Origin: a virus
Length of the DNA stretch: 34,344 nt
Direction: 5' to 3' (one strand)
Virus record (IMG/VR): IMGVR_UViG_3300044645_002371
Location: 1-34,344 of that record
Position numbers and translations under genes: made by a program. The notes beneath the pieces were generated by a model. The model had not been told where the DNA came from. It ran no database searches and saw only the letters and a program-made list of their open reading frames with translations. Positions 1 to 7,800 of this stretch are shown here, one piece after another (position 1 is the stretch's first letter; every line of letters begins with the position of its first letter).

Positions 1-37
1 CCTGAATTCCACCTCGCCCACTAGGCCCCCACCAGCC

Positions 38-304
38 ATGCGCGTCCTTCTCGGCGGCAAGTACTGGACTCTCCGGTTCGCGCCAAACATGCGCGACTAC
101 GGTGACATGCAGGATCCGGGCAAGGCGCAGGGCCGCTTGATCCGCGTGGGCACCTGGCAGGGGGAGCACGACACCCTGGACACCATCATCCACGAAGCAC
201 TGCATTGCTCCCGCCCAGAACTAGACGAGTCCGCAGTCGACGCTACTGCCCGTGACCTCTCCCGCCTCCTGTGGCGTCTGGGTTACCGGCGGACTGGAAC
301 TTAA
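38..304 (+). CDS. Small HExxH metallopeptidase-like protein
   Basis: This 88-residue protein carries HEALH at residues 52-56, the HExxH zinc-binding motif of metallopeptidase-like folds. Acidic residues E61 and E64 just downstream could act as the third ligand. It is far shorter than a classical protease and resembles small phage-encoded HExxH proteins of unknown substrate. The frame stays open upstream to the window edge, so the ATG at 38 is only the most likely start; no good ribosome binding site is visible because the Chi-like motif (27-37) sits directly against the ATG. Metal binding is likely; proteolytic activity is inference. Confidence 0.65.
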   Translation: MRVLLGGKYWTLRFAPNMRDYGDMQDPGKAQGRLIRVGTWQGEHDTLDTIIHEALHCSRPELDESAVDATARDLSRLLWRLGYRRTGT

Positions 305-406
305 ACTTCCACTTACGGGAAGCCCATCCCTGTAAGAAACACTTACCAGTATTTCTTACCGTGTACGCCGGGTCGACAGTCCCAAATAACGTGTACAAAT
401 CTGCCA

Positions 407-422
407 CACTTGTCGACAAGTG
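407..422. promoter_or_regulatory. 16-base perfect palindrome, operator candidate
   Basis: CACTTGTCGACAAGTG is a perfect inverted repeat with 8-base arms. It lies 8 bases before the TTGACA hexamer in the gap upstream of the nuclease gene. A dimeric repressor site is the natural guess; the HTH-like protein at 1827-2309 is one possible partner. Binding is inference. Confidence 0.4.
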
Positions 423-574
423 GAGTGCTTTTGACACAGCCCATTTGCTGAGCGGGATTCCCATTACCCGCATTGCCGGTTCACCCACGGCATCTTGTTC
501 TTGGCCCGTCCTAGGCGAGATGTTAGATCATCAGCATGGGTGAAACACATACTACACCCCCACCCCATAGAGTC

Positions 575-610
575 GCGCACGCGGGGAGGCGCGGTGCGCC
601 CCGCGTGCGC
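575..610 (+). promoter_or_regulatory. 12-bp GC hairpin before nuclease RBS
   Basis: GCGCACGCGGGG (575-586) pairs perfectly with CCCCGCGTGCGC (599-610), and the loop can form three more pairs (590-592 with 596-598). It ends 8 bases before the AGGAG of the nuclease gene. No T-tract follows, so a classical terminator is unlikely. A 5' stabilising or RNA-processing hairpin fits better. Confidence 0.5.
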
Positions 611-628
611 TCAACACCAGGAGTCCCT

Positions 629-1843
629 ATGCCACCCACCGTCGAATCCGTGCAGTACCCCACCAGCCTGTCCGATGCCAACGTGACCCCGTGGCTTGAA
701 GCACACGGCATTTTCGCTCGCCTGCCCCCGATCCGCTCCTCTGACTACCGCCTGCTGCGGTCGTGCCCCCGTACCTACTACCTGTCCCGCCGACTCGGGC
801 TGGTCAAGGCCATGCAGTACAGCCGTGCCCTGAACCGCGGCAGCTGGGTCCACCTAGCATTCGCCTGCATCCTGTCTGACCCCATGTCCCGTGCCGCCGA
901 ACTCGAGGATGCCATCGTCGCCCGGTGCGAAGAGCTGCGCGACGTGTGCAAGGTCCTCGGCGTCTCACCCGACAAGATCCGGGAGATCGTGGCCCGCGAG
1001 GAGCAGGACGCACGCACCAGCATCGCCTGGTTCAACGCAGCCCTGACCATCACCGACGGCAGCGGACGCACCCTGGCCCAGCGGTTCGCAGAGGACTGGA
1101 CCATCATCGCGCAGGAGCCGGAGATCCACCACGGTGACCGACTCATCCAGCCCGACGTGCTACTCCAGGACAAGGCCGGGAAGGTGTGGATCGTGGACTT
1201 CAAGACCACCTCCCTCTCCACCAACGCACGCCTCCAGACCTGCCCCCTCGAGTTTCAGACCCAGCACTACTACCACACCCTGGACGATGCCGTTGGCAAC
1301 GGCAACTACGAGAACTACGGACCCATCGGCGGTGTCCTGCACATCGCCGTCCGTAAGCCGTCCATCGAGTTCGGCTCTAAGGACCGCCCATTCACCCTCG
1401 ATGAATCCCCATTCAAGTCCGGTCCCCGCAAGGGCGAGCCCCGCAACGAGCGTATCTACACTGGTGAGCCGGACCCTGCCCTTTACGAGCAACGGTGCAT
1501 CGACTGGTACCTCGGCCGCGGCGAGTACAGCCATCTCGAACCCGAACGGCTGACGGACCCATGCGTTGCGATTTCGACCACATCTTCCGAACTTCTCTCT
1601 TGCGAAGATATCTACTCGGAGTACAATGCGCGCCTCCGGTTCATCCGGTCTTACACGTCGCGCAAGTCCCAGCCCGCACAGTTTGAGATTGGGGATCCGG
1701 TGGTTCAACACGGCACCCCGTCTCCTTACATGACGTTCCACGCGGTGGAGCCCGGCAAGTGGCCGGAAGTCATCAGGCTCGAAGGATTCATGCAGCGCGA
1801 CCGTGACACATTCACGGAGCTCGAGAATGGAACCAACGACTGA
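629..1843 (+). CDS. PD-(D/E)XK nuclease (Cas4/RecB-like, PDDEXK_1)
   Basis: The 404-residue protein has the layout of RecB/Cas4-type exonucleases: an N-terminal SDYRLLRSCPRTYYLSRRL segment with C46, RGSWVH with H75, a catalytic aspartate D176 in QPDVLL, the DFKTT core at 190-194 (D190, K192), and a QxxY-like QTQHYY. The family cuts DNA ends and often works with a phage recombinase. The start is the ATG at 629 with AGGAG at 619-623; an in-frame upstream ATG at 536 lacks such a site and would read through the leader hairpin. It lies in a cassette with a Sak4-like ATPase and a DUF669-like protein, which supports a recombination role. A C-terminal iron-sulfur cluster, as in Cas4, is not clearly supported. 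Confidence 0.85.
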   Translation: MPPTVESVQYPTSLSDANVTPWLEAHGIFARLPPIRSSDYRLLRSCPRTYYLSRRLGLVKAMQYSRALNRGSWVHLAFACILSDPMSRAAELEDAIVARCEELRDVCKVLGVSPDKIREIVAREEQDARTSIAWFNAALTITDGSGRTLAQRFAEDWTIIAQEPEIHHGDRLIQPDVLLQDKAGKVWIVDFKTTSLSTNARLQTCPLEFQTQHYYHTLDDAVGNGNYENYGPIGGVLHIAVRKPSIEFGSKDRPFTLDESPFKSGPRKGEPRNERIYTGEPDPALYEQRCIDWYLGRGEYSHLEPERLTDPCVAISTTSSELLSCEDIYSEYNARLRFIRSYTSRKSQPAQFEIGDPVVQHGTPSPYMTFHAVEPGKWPEVIRLEGFMQRDRDTFTELENGTND

Positions 1844-2309
1844 GAACCCCACCAGCCAAGAAGCAGGCAAGTCGGTCTTGGGTGCGGTGATGTGGGCGGA
1901 AGTCCTACGCCTCGTCATCGCACCCCGGATCGTGAACATTGTGCGTACCCTGCCAGAGATCGAGAACCGGCAGCAGTTGCACCGTGCCTTCTGCGACCAC
2001 AACAAGGTCCGCGTCTCTTACTCCACCTTCAGCAGTTGGTGCGAGGATCTTGGCATTCAGTTCCGCAAGCGCATCGAGGTCAACATCCCCGGCTGGCGCG
2101 ACATGCCCAAGCAACAGCCAGTGCAGCAGACCGCCCCACCAGCCGTGCTCAGGCAGATGGAACCAGAGCCTAGACCGGACGAACCGGTGCAGTGGGACAC
2201 CCCGCCAAACAAGCCGTCGGAGATGTTCGCGAACGACGGCATGCCAAACGTGTTGCCGGGAGGGATGCGGGCACCCACCTTCCTCGACGGCAACGATTTC
2301 GCGAACTAA
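1827..2309 (+). CDS. Putative HTH DNA-binding protein
   Basis: This 160-residue protein begins at the ATG at 1827, which has GGAG upstream and overlaps the end of the nuclease gene by 17 bases. Residues about 40-90 are helical; the stretch VSYSTFSSWCEDLGIQF looks like the turn and recognition helix of a helix-turn-helix, followed by a basic strand and IPGW. The C-terminal half is proline- and acid-rich and probably disordered. Its place between nuclease and ATPase suggests a regulator or a DNA-binding accessory of the recombination cassette. The family is not recognised with certainty. Confidence 0.5.
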   Translation: MEPTTENPTSQEAGKSVLGAVMWAEVLRLVIAPRIVNIVRTLPEIENRQQLHRAFCDHNKVRVSYSTFSSWCEDLGIQFRKRIEVNIPGWRDMPKQQPVQQTAPPAVLRQMEPEPRPDEPVQWDTPPNKPSEMFANDGMPNVLPGGMRAPTFLDGNDFAN

Positions 2310-2330
2310 CCCCACACCTTAGGAGCCATC

Positions 2331-3230
2331 ATGACCCACTCCGTTACTCACGGTACGACTGTCGCATCCAAATACGCAGGACTTGGCAATGCCGTCACCA
2401 CTGGCCGCACTACTCCTTCCCGCATGCTTGGCCTGGTGGTCGGTGAAGCTGGCTGCGGCAAGTCTTTCCTCCTCCAGTCCCATCCTGGCGCGTACATCCT
2501 CAACCTTGACGAGACGCCTGCGGTCTGCGGGACCAGCGAAGCGGTCATGTTCCCCACCCCCGGTCCTGACGGTCGCTCAGTGGACGAGAAGGGAAGTCCC
2601 ATCGTCCTCGACTGGGCAGCACTCGAGGCCAAGCAGAAGGTCCTGATCGACCTCGCCGTGCGCAACCAGCCCCGCCCCGAGACCGTGGTCATCGACACCC
2701 TCGGTGCCGCCATCCGCCTGCTGCGCCCGCACATCGCCAAGATCTACGGCCGCGAGCGGTTTACCGACGTCGACGGCCGACTGGGCTGGGAACGCCTGTT
2801 CGACACCCTCATCGAGTTCGGCACCACCCTGCGCCGTCACGGCTACGGCGTGTACTACATCGCACATCTGTCCCGCAAGCACGTCCCGCTCAGCGAAAAC
2901 CAGAATGTTGAGGAGTACAAGATCCTCATCTCCGACGGCCTGTATGCCCGCATGTTCCCCATGTTTGACATCGTGATTCCGGTCACCGCACATTGGGATA
3001 TCCGCGAAGTCAGCCGTGACCAAGAGACCAACGTGGGCGGCAAGACCGTTACCCGCAAGGTCACCTCGCAAGAGAAGGTGCGCCGTCACTACTGCTCCTT
3101 CGACAATCCCAAGCTCGAAGGCATCGCAAAGGTCCGCACCCTGTCACCGCTGACCACCATTGAACTGCCACGCGAAAGTGCGTGGACCACGTTCTGCGCT
3201 GCCTACGAGAGCGCGAACGCCGCCCGCTGA
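2331..3230 (+). CDS. Sak4-like RecA-fold ATPase (recombinase)
   Basis: The 299-residue protein has a Walker A motif GEAGCGKS (38-45), a Walker B strand VVIDT (120-124, D123) and a GVYYIAH strand (174-180) typical of the RecA-like core of phage Sak4 ATPases. These proteins promote single-strand annealing or assist recombination with an SSB partner. AGGAG at 2319-2323 supports the ATG at 2331. It is followed by a DUF669-like protein and preceded by a PD-(D/E)XK nuclease, a known phage gene neighbourhood. The stop codon lies inside a strong hairpin (3213-3249). Confidence 0.85.
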   Translation: MTHSVTHGTTVASKYAGLGNAVTTGRTTPSRMLGLVVGEAGCGKSFLLQSHPGAYILNLDETPAVCGTSEAVMFPTPGPDGRSVDEKGSPIVLDWAALEAKQKVLIDLAVRNQPRPETVVIDTLGAAIRLLRPHIAKIYGRERFTDVDGRLGWERLFDTLIEFGTTLRRHGYGVYYIAHLSRKHVPLSENQNVEEYKILISDGLYARMFPMFDIVIPVTAHWDIREVSRDQETNVGGKTVTRKVTSQEKVRRHYCSFDNPKLEGIAKVRTLSPLTTIELPRESAWTTFCAAYESANAAR

Positions 3231-3249
3231 CGCGGGAGCGGGCGTTCGC
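3213..3249 (+). terminator. Hairpin overlapping the ATPase stop codon, T-rich tail
   Basis: Arms starting GCGAACG at 3213 and ending CGTTCGC at 3249 can form 13 pairs with a 3-base bulge on the left side. The stop codon TGA (3228-3230) lies between them. A T-rich stretch follows at 3258-3279, several bases late for a perfect intrinsic terminator. It may terminate or attenuate transcription before the SSB-like gene, or shield the 3' end of the ATPase message. Confidence 0.5.
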
Positions 3250-3300
3250 TACCACAATCGTTTCGTTTCTTTTCTTTCACCCATCTCTTCGGAGAATCAG

Positions 3301-3822
3301 ATGCCCATTGAGAATAACGTCAAGGCAATGTTCAACTCGCTCAACAACACCTTCGCTAGCGTGCAGCCCGACAACGGCATGGGCGCCGGTGGTTGGTGGC
3401 CCGCCGAGGGTCAGCACGAAGTCTTCGTGTCCGACATCAACGTGCGCAACAGCGAGTACAAGTTGCCCGACGGACAGAAGGTGCCCGGCACCGACATCAC
3501 GTTCCGTTACCAGCTCATCAACGACACGGACTCCCCCACCGAGCCCCGTTCGTTTGACGGCTCGCCCTTCCGCCTCCCGCTCGATACCAGCGTCCTCGAT
3601 GACAAGGGCCGCATCCGCGTCGAGATCGAGATGCGCCGCCTGAAGGGCCACCTCCAGACCATCCTCCGCCGCGACGTCAAGGACATCGGCACCGCCATCG
3701 GTGACGCCGATAACAAGATCAAGGGCGCGGAAGCTGTCGCGGTTGTCGTGAAGTGCCAGTACGACAACGTGAACGGAAAGATCTACCGCAAGGACTTCCT
3801 TGTGAAGCCGCTTGCTGGTTGA
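3301..3822 (+). CDS. DUF669-like ssDNA-binding protein candidate
   Basis: A 173-residue soluble protein with the look of DUF669: an N-terminal GGWWPAEGQHEVFVSDINV segment, then beta strands (TDITFRYQLIND, RIRVEIEM) and a C-terminal VVVKCQYDNVNGKIYRKDFLVKPL pair of strands. Such proteins accompany Sak4-type ATPases in phages and are thought to act as single-strand DNA-binding partners. GGAG at 3291-3295 fixes the ATG at 3301. Strong Asp/Lys content and no membrane segment fit a cytoplasmic DNA protein. The function comes from context and general resemblance. Confidence 0.65.
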   Translation: MPIENNVKAMFNSLNNTFASVQPDNGMGAGGWWPAEGQHEVFVSDINVRNSEYKLPDGQKVPGTDITFRYQLINDTDSPTEPRSFDGSPFRLPLDTSVLDDKGRIRVEIEMRRLKGHLQTILRRDVKDIGTAIGDADNKIKGAEAVAVVVKCQYDNVNGKIYRKDFLVKPLAG

Positions 3823-3851
3823 TCTGTTACACTACCGAGACCCCACCAGCC

Positions 3852-3883
3852 GGGGGAGGGTTACCCGCAAGGTGCCCTCCCCC
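3852..3883 (+). terminator. GC-rich hairpin after SSB-like gene
   Basis: GGGGGAGGG (3852-3860) pairs perfectly with CCCTCCCCC (3875-3883); inside, ACC (3863-3865) pairs with GGT (3871-3873) around a CGCAA loop. The downstream tail is TCATAGT, not a T-tract, so it could be a rho-independent-like stop, an mRNA 3' stabiliser or a processing site. A Chi-like motif (3841-3851) lies immediately upstream and shares base 3851 border. Confidence 0.45.
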
Positions 3884-3888
3884 TCATA

Positions 3889-3955
3889 GTCCCCCGGATA
3901 GCCCCCTGGCTGCGACCGCACGACGGAACGCGCCAGGGGGTTTCCGCGGGGGGAC
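3889..3955 (+). promoter_or_regulatory. Nested two-stem RNA structure before gene at 3969
   Basis: An outer stem GTCCCCC (3889-3895) with GGGGGAC (3949-3955) encloses a 9-bp inner stem CCCCCTGGC (3902-3910) with GCCAGGGGG (3932-3940) and a 21-base loop. The structure ends three bases before the purine-rich ribosome binding site (3959-3964) of the next gene. With the hairpin at 3852-3883 it fills nearly the whole 146-base gap, consistent with a structured leader that tunes translation or transcript ends. Confidence 0.45.
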
Positions 3956-3968
3956 CGGAAAGGATTCC

Positions 3969-4412
3969 TTGTACAAGACCCGCTTCGTGTTCCAGCTCCC
4001 TCTCGCAGATGCTGGGAAGGTGGCTTCCTACGTCACCAGCGTTCTCGCAACAAGCGGCCATGTTCCCTCAGACGTTCGGGTGCAAGCCGATGATGACAAC
4101 AAGACGCTGTTCTGCACCGTCTCCTACCTCACCCACACCTCCCACGAAAGCAACGCAATCATCGGCGACTGGAAGCTGCTCAGCCCGCGCACGCAGGTCG
4201 AGCGGCTGCACGTGATGGACCCGGACAAGTTCGAGACCGCCATCTCCGCGGGTGTGAACGGTCGCGCGCTGCGTCGCGACCTAGCCCGCGAGGTACGCAA
4301 CCTGTGCACACTCGGCGTTGGTTCAGGCGGCGTTCTTGACTACCTTGCCGAGTGCGAATCAGTCATTGCAGAGGCGCGGGGCATCGTAGAATCCTTGCGT
4401 GCACAAGTCTGA
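3969..4412 (+). CDS. Unknown 147-aa protein (TTG start)
   Basis: No in-frame ATG fits after the hairpins; TTG at 3969 follows AAAGGA (3959-3964) and gives LYKTRFVFQLP as the start. The product appears globular: N-terminal beta/alpha elements (FVFQLPLADAGKVASYV), a strand LFCTVSYLTH and a long C-terminal helix rich in Arg, Glu and Ala. It resembles no family I can name. Its position behind a structured leader, directly after the SSB-like gene and overlapping the next gene by 14 bases, suggests it belongs to the early cassette. Confidence 0.6.
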   Translation: MYKTRFVFQLPLADAGKVASYVTSVLATSGHVPSDVRVQADDDNKTLFCTVSYLTHTSHESNAIIGDWKLLSPRTQVERLHVMDPDKFETAISAGVNGRALRRDLAREVRNLCTLGVGSGGVLDYLAECESVIAEARGIVESLRAQV

Positions 4413-4848
4413 ACACGGACTCTCTGCCGTCATCAGCCAACGCCATCGAGGCGAACCCTGGTCGATCACCGGCCCCTCGCCCTACGCTGACACCACCGAA
4501 CCCCTCCCCGCATTCGCGGGCACCCTCCTGACCCCCAAAGGCTGGTGGGGCATCGTCCTGCACTGCGCACGTGGCACGCACCCCCAGACCGCAGTCTCCC
4601 ACTTTGAACCCCACCTACCACCCATCCGGTGGCACGGGCAGCGCGCAAGCATCGGTCTCTACCGCATGCCCAACCGGGAACTCATCGTCTCATCCCGCAT
4701 CCAGCAGCCTGCACTCGATGAGATGATCGCTGCACTCGCCGAAGACATGGGTACTGAGCGCGCCGAAACCCGCTTCGACCGCCGACGCGTACCTGCCGGT
4801 GTCCGCTACCTCCCCGGTCAGCAGCTTCAGCTCTGGTTTTCTCTTTGA
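4399..4848 (+). CDS. Unknown 149-aa protein, last plus-strand gene
   Basis: GTG at 4399 overlaps the end of the previous gene by 14 bases, so translation may be coupled; no strong ribosome binding site is visible. The protein is rich in Trp, His, Pro and Arg and has a hydrophobic GWWGIVLHCARG segment around residue 50, encoded partly by a plus-strand Chi-like motif (4540-4550). No known fold is recognised. Its 3' end overlaps the convergent virion gene by 22 bases (4827-4848), so the two transcripts can be antisense to each other. Confidence 0.55.
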   Translation: MHKSEHGLSAVISQRHRGEPWSITGPSPYADTTEPLPAFAGTLLTPKGWWGIVLHCARGTHPQTAVSHFEPHLPPIRWHGQRASIGLYRMPNRELIVSSRIQQPALDEMIAALAEDMGTERAETRFDRRRVPAGVRYLPGQQLQLWFSL

Positions 4849-7800
4849 CCACCACGCGGCTGCTGCGACCATCGGTAGATATCACCGCGCTCCCCCGGCA
4901 CCTGCGCTTCCATCAACTGACCAGGCGCATACTCCTCGACTGACTGCCGGTACACGTCGCGCGCCGTCTTATCAATCGACTCCAGCGTCCGGGCCACCAC
5001 GCTCTCCTCACGCACCTTGATCGCCTGTTTCAGCTGCTCCTGCGTCACGGTCAGCGGCATCCCAAACCGCCGCTCAAACTCCCGCTTCACCTTCCCCGCA
5101 GCCTGAAGGTTGTTGCCAAGCACCGACGCGATGTACTGCCGACGCCCCTCGCGGATCGCATCCCGGTTCTTCAGCAGGAACTGACTCACCTCCTGCGGAT
5201 TCCCAAAGCGCCCAAGGTCCGCACCAAACGACTTCAACACCACGTCGCTGGTGGGGTACTGGCCGACAAACCGACCGTCCGACTTGAACACGGGCACCAT
5301 GCCACCCTGCGCCTGGCTCCAGTCCGCATACGTCTTCTGCAACCCAAGCGCCTGCAACGTCTCACTCGGACCCGTCGAGCCAAGCGCCCGACTCAGCGCA
5401 ATACCACCCGGCAGCACACGCGGCGCAATGTCCTTCAGGATCTCCACGTCCTGCGTCGCAAGCAACTTGACCGCATCAAAGCCGATGTCCACCACAGGCG
5501 GCACGTACACCTTGGGCTCGTCCCCCGAAAGCGCCTGCTGGCCCCCCACCAGATCAGTCATGCCGAACGCAAGGCCGCGGCTCACATCAACTCCGAGCGC
5601 ACTCTTGCCGATCTCGTACGTCACCGCGCTCACCGCCATCAACCGCGCCGTGTCAACGAGCGTCGTGCCCAGCTTCCCGCTCACTTCCCGACCCGCAAAC
5701 GAACGCGTGCCGCCCATCATCGCAGGCACGGTGAACAGGTTCGCAAGCGATCGGATGCCGTACTGCGCGAACTGACGGAACGCAGGCTCTCTCAGCAAGG
5801 GCGCGTAGAACAGAGAAGGACGGTTGATGGGGTTCGTGCCGAACTGGAACTGCTGCACCGCCTGCGTTGCGTCCAACTGTGCCCGGTAGAAATCGTCGCC
5901 CCCCACCCGCCCAGCACGCTGGTACGCGTTCAGCACCGCATTCGCAGTGACCGTCCGGTTCAGCGTCTCGCTGAGCTGGAACGGCTTCATCATCATCTCG
6001 AGGAACCGGAACTTCGGATTCCCAACCTCAATCCGCGCGCCGTACCCACTCCGCTCCAACATGTCGAACGTGCTGCTGATGTCCGCAATCTGCGTCAGGT
6101 CCACGTCCTGCCCGCCGAACGAACGCTTGAACGCACGCTGCATCGCTGCATTTCGCGCGTCAGCCGTAGGCCGCAGCCCAAGCTTTGCACGCTCCTGCAT
6201 GTAGTTGCCGATCATCTCGATGCTCTGCGCATACGCCTTGACCGTGTTGTTGAACCCCAACTGGTGCACGCTCTGGAGCGGCTGCAGCATGTTCACCAAC
6301 ACCGTGCCCAGGTTCAGGCCCATGTGGCTCACGTACAGGCTGCGGGTAATCGCACCCATTGGCATGAACTCCATACCCGTGGAGTCCGTGGCCCACCGCC
6401 GCATGTCCGTTACAAACCGACCGGAGTGCCCACCCTTTGCCTCAATCGCCTTCATGAACCTGCTGTTCGCAAGCCGTTCTACCCCCTGCCGGATTTGCCC
6501 AGCGACGGCAATATGCGTCCCGTCATCAAGCGGACGAACACCAGTAATCGCAGGCAGGATGTGCTTGCGCCACAGGTTCGAGGAGTACTTATCGCCAGGT
6601 CGTTCCGTTGCTGCTGAACGCAACTCCGTGTCAATCAGCATGGCAAGGTTGTACCCACCAGCCGGACGCTGATCTTCCGGAATCCCCTCAAGGCTGCGCG
6701 TCGTAGCCACAACACCACCACGTTCCCGTTGGCCGGTGGGGCCAGGGTAACGCACGTTGGAAGCAGCAGGCACAAAGTCCTTGAGCGTTACGCGCACCAT
6801 CGGGTCAGCAGCCGCGTCCATCGCGTAGTACGCGTAGTCGCGCGCCGTGCTGCTCACATACTTGTCGGCCGCAATGTCGGGCCGCAACCGCATCGTGCGG
6901 TAGAAGTTCTGGTTGGCAATCTGGCCCTGCACACGCTCACGCTGCTCCGCAATCAGCTCCTCAATCTGGTCGGTGCCACCGAACCGATCCGCGATTCTGC
7001 GCAGATCGTCCGGGTCCCACGGCACTTCCGTGGTCCTCGTACGCGCAAAGGTACGGCTAGTCGGACGAGCACCAACTCCCTGCACCTCTTCGGTAGCTAC
7101 CTTACCGGTGTAGGGGTTGTACGCAATGCGGGCACCCGTAGCATCACGCGCTTCGACCGTGTTGCGGGGGCGGTAGTTGGGGTCCATAAACCCCTCCTCC
7201 ATCGCCTCGACCACCACATCCTCGATCTCCTTCGCCGTAGACCCCAGCTTGACGCCGCCCTTCGACCGCTTGCTCGCCCGGATCAGTGGCCCAGCCACCT
7301 CATCGGTCAACAGAGCACGTAGCGTCTCCTGCCCATCCGCGGTCAGCACACCGCTCTCAGTCAACTGGTTGCTGCTCCGCATCTCCATCAACTGGCCCTG
7401 GGCCAAACGCAACACCTTGTCCCGGTCGATTACGAAGTTCCCGGTCCGCGCAAACTCAGCCTCGTTCCCAGCCACCAGCACCTTGCCTGCGAGGTAGAGC
7501 TTTTTCTCCGCCTCCATGAACCGACCGAGATCAAACTCCCGCACCACCGACTCAATCGCCTCATCATCCGCAACGTATCGCGGACGCGTAATGCGGGTAA
7601 ACGTGGGCTTGACCCCACCAGCCAAGTTGCTCGCAGGGTCGAGGAACACAGCCTCCGGATCCCGCGTGGGGTCCACTCGCTTGGGGTTTGCACCAAGCTT
7701 TACCCTCAGCGCGTCCACCCCCACCCGCTCCATCATGTCGTACGCAGTCTCCGGCACCTCCGTAGGTCCAAGGCCAAAAATGTCCTCTCGCCTCGTGCCC

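Larger units (their letters stand above)
305..628 (+). promoter_or_regulatory. Structured intergenic leader before the nuclease gene
   Basis: No convincing gene lies in this gap of about 320 bases, which is more AT-rich than its surroundings. It holds repeated CTTAC/GTAAG elements (312-359) that can form mutually exclusive hairpins, a 16-base perfect palindrome at 407-422, a TTGACA hexamer at 431-436 without a matching -10 box, and a 12-bp GC hairpin at 575-610. The likely roles are promoter, operator and leader control of the plus-strand cassette, but none is proven. Confidence 0.5.

Noticed and set aside
431-459. Sigma-70 promoter with TTGACA at 431
   Set aside because: A -10 hexamer is missing at the correct spacing; a single -35 match occurs by chance at this length, so no promoter is called.
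1160-2005. 281-residue minus-strand frame opposite nuclease and HTH-like genes
   Set aside because: Antisense to a protein with a clear PD-(D/E)XK motif set; no ribosome binding site.
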